DNA from: Corallococcus terminator
GTDB lineage: Bacteria; Myxococcota; Myxococcia; Myxococcales; Myxococcaceae
NCBI RefSeq assembly: GCF_003611635.1
Contig: NZ_RAVZ01000031.1
Location: 1 to 44,408 of the forward strand
Length of the DNA stretch: 44,408 bases
Direction of reading: 5' to 3'
In this document: one piece after another, positions 34,113 through 42,000 of the stretch
How positions within the stretch are numbered: position 1 is the stretch's first letter
Layout of the letters: each line of letters starts with the position of its first letter
Notes under the pieces: generated by a model
Told to the model about the DNA's origin: nothing
Database searches by the model: none
What the model saw: the letters and a program-made list of their open reading frames with translations, nothing else
Made by a program: the position numbers and the translations under genes

Positions 34113-34952
34113 CTACTCGACGGTCTTGTACTTGCGACCCAGGTCGCGGAAGTACTTCACGCCGTTGTCGAGCGAGTTCTCCATCGCGTCCATCAACACC
34201 GTGCGGAAGATGGCCACCGGTCCCCGGAAGGACTCGTAGTAGCGCTGCCGGTCGATGGAGTGGATGACCGCGGGCATGTAGCCGTTGCGCAGCAGGATGA
34301 GGTTGCTGCACATGCGCCCCACCTTCCCGCTGTGCTCGGTGAAGGGGAAGATCTGCAGGAATTCGTGCTGCACCACCGCCGCCTGTTTGATCGGGTGGAA
34401 CTCGCGGAACTCCGCGCTGGCGGTGTGGTCCACGAGCTTCTCCAGCCGGGCCTGGATCTTCGCTGGCTGGGTGATGTCGTGGAAGTAGGTGCGGTGCAGG
34501 GGCATGTCCTTGCGCAGCCCCGCACGGTCGCGCTCCTTGGCCAGCTCCTTCTCCGTGCGCTCGCGCCGCTCCATGCGCGCGCGCTCGGCCAGGGCTTCTG
34601 GCGTGTTGCCCAGGAAGAGGTCGTGCATCCGCTTGATGGTGGTGAGCGTCAGCGCGGACTGCTTCTTCGCGCCCTGCGCTTCCTCGCGGATGTAGTCCGC
34701 CACCGCCTTGTGGTTGCGGATCTCCAGGACGACCGGAATCATGGACGCTTCCGCGGCGGTGCGTGCCGGGAAGAGCGCGGCCATCAACTCCTGGTGCGTG
34801 TACACGACGCCTTCGAGCGCGGCGTCGTGGTAGATCCACGACATCTCGAACCGGTCGAGGAACTCGCGCGCTGGCTGCTTGTCCTTGTAGATGTCGAGGT
34901 ACTCGCGCAGCTGCTCGTTCTTCTCGTCGATGTCTTGATAGCGTTCCTTCAC
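34113..34952 (-). CDS. Fic-fold protein with degenerate catalytic motif
   Basis: This 279-aa protein of the Fic/DOC superfamily would normally transfer AMP from ATP to a target side chain. The usual core HPFx(D/E)GNGRxxR reads FPFTEHSGKVGR here (residues 202-213). The catalytic His is Phe202, the Gly-Asn pair is His-Ser (207-208), and the Arg is Lys210. The N-terminal inhibitory-helix motif (S/T)xxxE(G/N) is altered too: DAALEG (43-48). Fold support comes from the helices before and after (IRNHKAVADYI, LTLTTIKRMHDLFLG, CSNLILLRNGY). AMPylation by the standard mechanism seems unlikely; another phosphotransfer, or a binding role, is possible. GTG start at 34952 with AGGAG about 10 nt upstream and its own promoter at 35034-35062. 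First gene of the run leading to the DHH and desulfurase genes. Confidence 0.8.
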   Translation of the reverse strand: MKERYQDIDEKNEQLREYLDIYKDKQPAREFLDRFEMSWIYHDAALEGVVYTHQELMAALFPARTAAEASMIPVVLEIRNHKAVADYIREEAQGAKKQSALTLTTIKRMHDLFLGNTPEALAERARMERRERTEKELAKERDRAGLRKDMPLHRTYFHDITQPAKIQARLEKLVDHTASAEFREFHPIKQAAVVQHEFLQIFPFTEHSGKVGRMCSNLILLRNGYMPAVIHSIDRQRYYESFRGPVAIFRTVLMDAMENSLDNGVKYFRDLGRKYKTVE

Positions 34953-35033
34953 GGACTGCGGCTCCTTCTCGCCCCGGCCCGCCCCGGGCGCTGTTTTCTC
35001 AGAGGCTGCGCCGGGCGGTACAACGGCACGCGG

Positions 35034-35062
35034 ATTCTAGAAATTCCGCGCGGTTGGAACAA
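35034..35062 (-). promoter_or_regulatory. Sigma-70 promoter of the Fic-like/DHH/desulfurase run
   Basis: On the minus strand, TTGTTC (35062-35057), 17 bp, TAGAAT (35039-35034). The start would be near 35027, 75 nt before the GTG at 34952. It lies just after the AAA ATPase stop, separating the two units. Confidence 0.65.
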
Positions 35063-35073
35063 TTAAAACCCGA

Positions 35074-36411
35074 CTAGAGATTCACCAGGAACACTTCGCA
35101 CGCCTGGTCCAACAAATCCTTGGAGAGGGCCGGCGGAATCTGCCGGTACCTCGCCGCGTCCCGGATGAGCGACACCAGGTCCCGGGGGTGGCACGAGCGC
35201 ATCTCCATGCTGCGCGGCTTGTAGTAGTGCTCCACGAGGTAGGTGATGGCCTGGTCCACGTAGGGAATGCCCGCCGCCTCGCACACCCGGCGGAAGATCT
35301 CCCGGTAGGACTCTTCATCCGGATTGCCTACTTCAATCTTGTACTTGATGCGGCGCAGGAACGCCTCATCCACCAGCTCCTTGGGGTCCAGATTGGTGGA
35401 AAACACGAGAAGCTGATCAAACGGGATTTCGAACTTCTTGCCCGTGTGGAGGGTGAGGAAGTCCACCCGCTTCTCCAGGGGGACGATCCACCGGTTGAGC
35501 AGGTCCGTGGGGTGGACCTTCTGCCGGCCGAAGTCGTCGATGAGGAGCATGCCGCCGTTGGCCTTCACCTGGAACGGCGCCTCGTAGAAGCGGGTGCTCT
35601 CCGAGTAGATGAGGTCCAGGGTCTCCAGCGTCAACTCACCGCCGACGACGACGGCGGGGCGGCGGCAGAGCAGCCACCGCTTGTCCATTTCGAAGGTCTG
35701 CCGGCGCCCGCCGGTGGCCGAGCCGACTTCGAGCGACACGGGGGTGTGGATGATCCGGTCGTAGACCTTGATGATCTGGTTGTCGATTTCGAGGCAGTGC
35801 GGGACGTACACCTCGCCGCCGAACATGTGGGAGATGGCCTCCGCGAGGCTCGTCTTGCCGTTGCCGGGCGGGCCGTAGAGAAAGAGCGAGCGGCCGGAGT
35901 TCACGGCCGGGCCCAGCTTGTCCATCAGCTCCGCGGAGACGGTGAGGTGGCCCAGGGCCATCACCAGGTCCTCCTGGCTGACGACGGGCGTCTCCTCGGT
36001 CTGGCTGGTGATGAGGGCGTTGTACTGCTCGATGGGGACGGGGGCGGGGCCCACGTAGGTGGAGCGGGTGAGGGCGTCGCGGGCGTACTCGCGGCCCTTC
36101 TCCGTGAGGGCGAACTCCACGGAGGCGCGGCCAAAGCCCTTGCCGCCCCTGAGGTCCACCAGCTTCTCCTGCGCGAGGAAGTCCACCACGTGCTCGACGA
36201 CGCCCGACCAGGGCAGGCACATGCTCTCCGCGATGCCCATGCCCGTGCCGGTGCCGGCGTAATAGAGGAACTTCAGACCCAGGTCGGCGAGCAGGCCGAT
36301 CTTCAGTCCGGTGTCCTCCATCGACTTCGGCTCCGACGGAGCGATGTCGAGGACGGACGGGTTCTCGAGCTTGAACGGATTGTCTTCGTACGCGTACCCG
36401 GCGGGAGGCAT
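35074..36411 (-). CDS. Winged-helix AAA ATPase
   Basis: This 445-aa protein's N-terminal part (about 35-115) looks like a winged helix (GIAESMCLPWSGVVEHVVDFLAQEKLVDL, FALTEKGREYA). The AAA core has Walker A GPPGNGKTS (180-188), Walker B GGMLLIDDFG (287-295, with Asp-Asp instead of Asp-Glu), sensor 1 in LLVFSTNLDP and an Arg-finger region FLRRIKYKIEV. The C-terminal helical lid follows. It has no signal peptide. The role is unknown; it resembles DnaC/MoxR-like remodelling ATPases fused to a DNA-binding-like domain. The ATG at 36411 has no clear ribosome-binding site. The Fic-like gene follows on the same strand but has its own promoter. Confidence 0.85.
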   Translation of the reverse strand: MPPAGYAYEDNPFKLENPSVLDIAPSEPKSMEDTGLKIGLLADLGLKFLYYAGTGTGMGIAESMCLPWSGVVEHVVDFLAQEKLVDLRGGKGFGRASVEFALTEKGREYARDALTRSTYVGPAPVPIEQYNALITSQTEETPVVSQEDLVMALGHLTVSAELMDKLGPAVNSGRSLFLYGPPGNGKTSLAEAISHMFGGEVYVPHCLEIDNQIIKVYDRIIHTPVSLEVGSATGGRRQTFEMDKRWLLCRRPAVVVGGELTLETLDLIYSESTRFYEAPFQVKANGGMLLIDDFGRQKVHPTDLLNRWIVPLEKRVDFLTLHTGKKFEIPFDQLLVFSTNLDPKELVDEAFLRRIKYKIEVGNPDEESYREIFRRVCEAAGIPYVDQAITYLVEHYYKPRSMEMRSCHPRDLVSLIRDAARYRQIPPALSKDLLDQACEVFLVNL

Positions 36412-36470
36412 CAGGGAGGGGTTCTACCCGATTCCACCGCCCGCCGGGATGTCACGTCAGCGGACTGTTC

Positions 36471-37418
36471 TCAAACGTAGGTCAGCCAGTCCGCATAGCG
36501 GTCGTCCTGGCCCCGGACGACCTTGAAGTAGGCGTCCTGCACGAAGGTGCCAATGGGGCCGGGCTTGCCCTCGCCCACCTGGCGGTTGTCCACCTCGCGC
36601 ACGGGGGTGATCTCCGCGGCGGTGCCGGTGAAGAAGATCTCGTTGCAGATGTAGAGGGCGTCGCGGGTGAACGTCACTTCGTCCACCACGCGGCCACTGT
36701 CGCGCAAGAGCTTCAGCACGGTGTCGCGGGTGATGCCGTCGAGGATGGGGGAGGAGAGGGGCGGGGTTTTGATGACGCCCTTCTTGTTCACCATGAAGAT
36801 GTTCTCGCCGGACGCCTCCGCGACGAAGCCGCTGATGTCCAGGAGGATGGCCTCGTCGTAGCCGGCGAGCACCGCCTCGCGCTTGGCGAGGATGGAGTTG
36901 ACGTACTGGCCGGTGATCTTCCCGCGCACCATGTTCACGTTCACGTGCATGCGCGTGAACGAGCTGACCTTGGCGCGGATGCCCTCGCGGATGCCCTTGT
37001 CGCCCAGGTACGCGCCCCAGTCCCAGGCGGTGACGGCCACGCGGGTGGGGTTCACCGCGCCCAGGCCCATGGCGCCATCCCCCATGAAGGCCACCGGGCG
37101 CAGGTAGGCGCCGTTGGCGAACAGGTGCTTCTGCTGGCGCAGCAGATCCAGCGTCGCCTCCACCAGCTCATCCTCGGTGAAGGGGATGTGCAGCATGATG
37201 ATGTGCGCGGAGTCCAACAGGCGCCGGATGTGCTCGCGCAGTCGGAAGACGGCGAGCCGGCCATCGTGGGTCTTGTAGGCGCGGATGCCCTCGAAGACGC
37301 CCAGGCCATAGTGGAGGGCGTGCGTCATCACGTGCACGCTGCCCTCGTCCCATTTCACCAGCTTCCCATCGAGCCAGATGTGTTCGGCGCGCAGTACGGA
37401 GGATGAGGTCGAGCTCAT
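36471..37418 (-). CDS. ilvE: Branched-chain amino acid aminotransferase
   Basis: This 315-aa fold-type IV PLP enzyme catalyses the last step of leucine, isoleucine and valine synthesis and the first step of their breakdown. It has ALHYGLGVFEGIRAYKT, the PLP Lys167 in MVRGKITGQYVNSILAK, and the signature AILLDISGFVAEASGENIFMV. In myxobacteria branched-chain amino acids also supply the iso-fatty-acid primer isovaleryl-CoA (established biology). GAGGAA lies 8 nt before the ATG at 37418; the open frame runs back to 37598 but lacks family similarity and would start upstream of the promoter at 37475-37502. Confidence 0.94.
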   Translation of the reverse strand: MSSTSSSVLRAEHIWLDGKLVKWDEGSVHVMTHALHYGLGVFEGIRAYKTHDGRLAVFRLREHIRRLLDSAHIIMLHIPFTEDELVEATLDLLRQQKHLFANGAYLRPVAFMGDGAMGLGAVNPTRVAVTAWDWGAYLGDKGIREGIRAKVSSFTRMHVNVNMVRGKITGQYVNSILAKREAVLAGYDEAILLDISGFVAEASGENIFMVNKKGVIKTPPLSSPILDGITRDTVLKLLRDSGRVVDEVTFTRDALYICNEIFFTGTAAEITPVREVDNRQVGEGKPGPIGTFVQDAYFKVVRGQDDRYADWLTYV

Positions 37419-37474
37419 CGGGAAGTTCCTCGTCGGGCTAGGGTGGGACAGCTTGAGACTGTGAGGCTCAAACC

Positions 37475-37502
37475 TTTCTATCCAGGCGCACCGTTGAGGC
37501 AA
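37475..37502 (-). promoter_or_regulatory. Sigma-70 promoter of ilvE
   Basis: On the minus strand, TTGCCT (37502-37497), 16 bp, TAGAAA (37480-37475). The leader would be about 50 nt and contains a small TTGAG/CTCAA hairpin. No leader peptide rich in Leu/Ile/Val codons is visible. Confidence 0.55.
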
Positions 37503-37548
37503 AGCGCGAAACGCCAGGAGCCCGTCCGACCGTCCAAGTCGCCCTGCG

Positions 37549-38490
37549 TCAGGCCTGGGCGATTTGGGGAAGGTTGGCGCGGGCCTTCTCGATATCACCC
37601 TCGTATTTGAGGACGAGATTGAGCGTGGCCGCGACGACGTCCGCGGTGAGCGATTCAGCGTTGAGCAGCGTCAGGCTCTGTGCCCAGTCCAGCGTTTCGC
37701 TGATGGACGGGGCCTTCTTCAGGTCCAACGCCCGGATGGCGGCCACGGCTTCCACCACCTGCTCGGCCAGCACCTGGGAGACCTCCGGCAGGCGCGAGCG
37801 GACGATGCGCAGCTCGCGCTCCCGGTCCGGGAAGTCGATGTGCAGGTGCAGGCAGCGGCGCTTGAGCGCGTCGGACAGTTCGCGGGCGTTGTTGCTGGTG
37901 AGGATGACGCGCGGGATGTGCTTCGCCTTGATGGTGCCCAGCTCCGGCACCGTGACGGCGTTGTCAGAGAGCACTTCCAGCAGGAAGGCTTCGAACTCCG
38001 GATCCGCCTTGTCGATTTCGTCCACCAGCAGCAGTGACGGCTTCTCCGAAAGCTGGGCCTGGAGGATGGGGCGGGGCAGGAGGAATCGCTCGGAGAAGAA
38101 CACCGCGTCACCGGAAGCGAGCCGGTCCGCGGCCTCCGCGAGCGTCTTCGTGCCCTGCGTCATCTCTCCAATCTTGTCCTTGAGCAGTTGGGTGTAGAGC
38201 AACTGCTTGGCGTACTCCCACTCGTAGAGGGCCTTGGCTTCGTCCAGGCCCTCGTAGCACTGGAGGCGGATGAACCCCCGGTCCAGGGCCAGGGCCAGGG
38301 CGCGTGCCAGCTCCGTCTTGCCCACCCCCGCGGGGCCCTCCACCAGGATGGGCTTGTTCATCCGGTCCGCCAGGAACACCGCCGTGGCGATTTCCGGGGA
38401 CGACAGGTAGCCCACCGCTTCCAGGCGACGCGCCGCGTCCTCCACGCTGGTGAAGGACGGAATCGCCGAGGTCAGTTCAGGGGGGCTCAC
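37549..38490 (-). CDS. MoxR-type AAA ATPase
   Basis: This 313-aa MoxR/RavA-like AAA+ ATPase works as a hexameric chaperone that activates or inserts cofactors into partner proteins, usually with a VWA-domain protein. It has Walker A EGPAGVGKTELARALA, Walker B LLLVDEIDKADPEFEAFLLEVL, the MoxR-specific insert following LYEWEYAKQLLY, sensor 1 in RVILTSNNARELSDAL, and RRCLHLHIDFP with the Arg finger. The start is GTG at 38490; a TTG at 38499 is an alternative. No VWA gene is adjacent. It lies upstream of ilvE on the same strand, which has its own promoter. Confidence 0.9.
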   Translation of the reverse strand: MSPPELTSAIPSFTSVEDAARRLEAVGYLSSPEIATAVFLADRMNKPILVEGPAGVGKTELARALALALDRGFIRLQCYEGLDEAKALYEWEYAKQLLYTQLLKDKIGEMTQGTKTLAEAADRLASGDAVFFSERFLLPRPILQAQLSEKPSLLLVDEIDKADPEFEAFLLEVLSDNAVTVPELGTIKAKHIPRVILTSNNARELSDALKRRCLHLHIDFPDRERELRIVRSRLPEVSQVLAEQVVEAVAAIRALDLKKAPSISETLDWAQSLTLLNAESLTADVVAATLNLVLKYEGDIEKARANLPQIAQA

Positions 38491-38682
38491 ACCCGTCAAC
38501 TTAACCGACGGTCCCCGGACGACTGCGGCAAAAATGCCAGGGTTGTGGGGACGCCGTCCGCACTCTTGAGGGCCTTGGGGGCTGCAACCCTGCGGAATCA
38601 GGGTGCGTAACTATTTTCGCACCGTGGGCACGCACCGTGCATCTCTGTGGCGTATCTCAGGACACGAACGAGGTCGCGGGTC

Positions 38683-38907
38683 ATGTGGGCGTGGTTGAAA
38701 CTGGCGATGGCGGTGGTGGTGGTGGTGATGCCGGGTGGCATCCCCTTGTTGATGGCGTACATCGCGACGCGGACGCTGGTGGAGCGTTGGCGCATGGCCC
38801 AGGCGCAGGCCCGGGACGAAGGGCGGCCGGTGTCGGTGCGGGACGTGGTGGGCTCACTGCACTTCCGTGATCTGCTGCGCGAGGCAAAGGCCGTCACGGC
38901 CCTGTGA
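38683..38907 (+). CDS. Small membrane protein of unknown function
   Basis: This 74-aa protein has one TM helix (about residues 4-28, WLKLAMAVVVVVMPGGIPLLMAY), then a basic, amphipathic tail (TLVERWRMAQAQARDEGRP) and a short helical end. The ATG at 38683 has GAGG about 9 nt upstream; GTG at 38647 would add 12 residues. No family is recognised. The 192 bp before it, back to the moxR gene, contain small repeats (CCCTG/CAGGG, GGTGCG/CGCACC, two copies of GCACCGTG) and a TAACTA -10-like element at about 38608, but no convincing -35. Confidence 0.6.
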   Translation: MWAWLKLAMAVVVVVMPGGIPLLMAYIATRTLVERWRMAQAQARDEGRPVSVRDVVGSLHFRDLLREAKAVTAL

Positions 38908-38941
38908 GCCGTCAGGCGCGGACCTGAATCGCTGACCTGAG

Positions 38942-38994
38942 ATGACGCACGAAGGGCCCGGCACTCCGAAAGAGTGCGCGGGCCCTCGTCATTT
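38942..38994. terminator. Very stable bidirectional terminator
   Basis: Nested stems ATGACG/CGTCAT, AGGGCCCG/CGGGCCCT and GCACTC/GAGTGC, 20 bp in all with one bulged G, have loop CGAAA; TTT follows. It lies between the small membrane protein gene and the stop of the AglZ-like gene. Confidence 0.85.
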
Positions 38995-39011
38995 CCAGGG
39001 GACTGGAGGGG

Positions 39012-42000
39012 CTACTTGTCGAGCTCGTCGACGAGCGCCGTCCAGTCGTCCTCGCCCTCGGGGGCGGTGGGAAGCTGCATCACCATGGTGCGCTCCGGGG
39101 CGTCCTCGTCCTCGGCCTGCACCGGTGCCGGGGCGGCCTTCTTCGCGGCCGGCTTGGCGGCGGCCTTCGCCGGGGGCTTGGCGGCGGCCGGGATGACGGG
39201 GTTCGCCTGGGCCGTCACGGCCAGGTGTTCGTCCACCGGAGGCGCGGCCTTCGCGGCGGCGGCCGGGGCAGGGGACTTGCTCTTGTAGCGAGCCAGCTCC
39301 AGCTCCGCGACCTTGAGCGCCTTGCTCTTCTCCTGCACCGACGTCTGGAGGCGGGCGACTTCCTGGGCCTTGATGGCTTCGCGACGCTCCAGCTCCGCCT
39401 TCTGCTTGGCGTTGAGGTCGTCCAGCTCCTTGAGCTGACGCGCTTCCAGGTCCTTGCGCTCCTTCTGCGCGGTGGCGAGACGGGCGGCGGACTCGTTGGC
39501 CTTGGTTTCGGCGGCGGTGACGCGGGCGGTGAGTTCCTTCTCCGCGCGGCTCCGGGCGCTCGTGGCGTTCTCCAGGGCGAGTTCCAGGTCCTGGGCCTTC
39601 TTGGTGCGGGCCTGGAGCTGGGCCTGGGCGTCCTTGAGCTTCGCGTCCGTATCGGCCGCGGCCTTCTGGGCGTCCTGGCCAAGCTGCGCGATGGACTGCT
39701 CCGCCTTCGCGAGCTTCGCGGCCAGCTCGTCGGCCTGCTTCTTCGCGGCGGCGGCGGTGGCCTGGGCCTGCTGCGCCTGGGCTTGAGCCTGCGCCTGGGC
39801 CTGCTGGAGCTGTCCGGCGAGTCCGTCGCGCTCGCTGGCGAGCTTCTGCTGGGACTGCCCGGCCTGCTGGAGCTGGGAGTCGCGTTCGGTGATGGCCTTG
39901 CGCGCCCCGTCCAGGTCGCTGGACACGGCGTTGAGCTGCTGGCCCAGCGCGTCCGCCTGCTTCTTCGCGTCCGCGGCCTGGGTCTGGAGCTGGCCTTCGA
40001 GCGCCTTCACCTGGTCGGTGCGGGTGGCGACCTCGCGGTTGAGCACCTCCGCCTGACGCATCTTCTCCTGCGTCACGTGGGTGAGCTTGCGCAGCGTGTC
40101 CGACAGCTCCTTGCCCTTGGTGTCGACCTCGTTCTGGAGCAGCTCCTCGCGACGCTGGGACTCGTGCGTGAGCGTCTGGAGGCGGTCGTCCAGGTCGTGC
40201 CGCGCGTCCTCGGTCTGCGCGAGCTTGGAGGACAGTTGCGTGACTTCCGCGACGCGCGTGCCCAGCTCGTGCTTGGTGACGATGAGCTGTTCGGCCAGCT
40301 CCTCGCCGTTGGCCTGCGAGTCCGCGAGCTGGCGCTCCAGCTCCGCCTGGGTGGCGGCGGCCTGCTGGCGCGTCTGCGCGTGGGTCTGCTCCTCGCGGGC
40401 GAGGACGTCCCGGGTGTCGGTGAGCTGGCCCTGCGTGTCAGCCAACTGCTGCGACGTGGTGTTCAGCTCCTGCGTCAGCCCGTCGCGCTCGCCGGTGAGG
40501 GCGGCGATCTGCGCGGTGGTCTCCTGCGCGAGCGTCGCGTGGGCGCCGCGCTCGGCTTCGTAGAGGCCCTGCGTCTCGGACAGGTCCGCGCGCAACTGGC
40601 CAATCTGGCCGGTGAGGTCCTGCTCCAGCGTGTCCTTCGCCTCGCCGAGCGCCTGCAGCTCCGCGATGCGCGTGTCGCGCTCCTGCGTGGTGCGGGCGAG
40701 GAGACCGTTGGTCTCCTGGAGGATGTCGCGCGTCTCGTTCAGCTCCGCGTCCAGTTCGTCGCGGTGCGTGGTCGTCTTGGCCAGCTCCGCGCGCGTCGAC
40801 TCCAGCGTGTCCTGGGTCTGCGTGAGCGTCTGGCTCGTCGCCTCCAGCTCGCCGCGCGTCTCCGCCAGCGTGCCTTCGGTGCTGGAGAGCGTGGCTTGCG
40901 TGTCCGCGAGCGTGGCTTCCGTGCGCGCCAGCGTGCCCTGCGTGTCCGCGAGGGTCGCCTCGGTGCGCGTCAGGGTCTGGCTGGTGGCTTCCAGTTCGCC
41001 CTGGGTGGAGGCGAGCGTCTCCTCCGTCTGCGCAAGCCGCGTCTGCGTGTCGGACAGGGTCTGGCTGGTGGCTTCCAGCTCGCCGCGCGTCTCCGCCAGC
41101 GTGCCTTCGGTGCTGGCCAGCGTGCCTTGCGTGTCGGACAGGGTCTGGCTGGTCGCCTCCAGTTCGCCGCGCGTGGTGGAGAGCGTCTCCTCCGTCTGCG
41201 CGAGCCGGGACTGGGTGTCGGACAGGGTCTGGCTGGTGGCTTCCAGCTCGCCGCGCGTCTCCGCCAGCGTGCCTTCGGTGCTGGAGAGCGTGCCCTGCGT
41301 GTCCGCGAGGGTGGCCTCCGTGCGCGCCAGCGTGTCCTGCGTCCGCGCGAGGGTGTCCTCGGTGGTCGTCAGCGTCTGGCTGGTGGCTTCCAGTTCGCCG
41401 CGCGTGGAGGAGAGGGTCTCCTCGGTCTGCGTCAGGCGCGTCTGGGTCTCGGAGAGCTGTTGGCTCGTCGCCTCCAGCTCGCCGCGCGTCTCCGCGAGCG
41501 TGCCCTCCGTGGTGGAGAGCGTCGTCTGCGTTTCGGAGAGCTGCTGGCTCGTCGCCTCCAGCTCGCCGCGCGTCTCCGCGAGGGTGGCTTCGGTGCTGGA
41601 GAGGGTGCCCTGCGTCTCCGTGAGCTGCTGGGTCGTCGCCTCCAGGTTCCCGGTCAGCTCGGAGATGCGCGAGTCACGCTCGGCCACGTCCGACTGCAGG
41701 CCTTCGATGCTGCTGTCGCGCTGGGCGACGGTGTCTTCCAGCGACGCCACGCGCGCGGAGAGCTGTTCGCCCTGCTGCTGAGCGGAGTCCAGTTGCTCGC
41801 TGAGCGCCTGGATCTGGCCCTTGAGGTCCGCCTCCAGGGCGTCCTTCTCCGAGCGCAGGTTCTCCAACTGGCTGGTGAGGTCCTGCTCCAGCGTGTCCTT
41901 GGCCTGCTGGAGCGCCTGGATTTCGGCGTTCAGCTCCGACTCGCGGTCCTCCAGGTGCGTCTTGACGGCCTCGACTTCGCCTTCCAGCTCACCGATGCGC

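Noticed and set aside
40790-41645. Regular repeats considered as a CRISPR array
   Set aside because: Units are contiguous, in frame and encode heptads, with no unique spacers.
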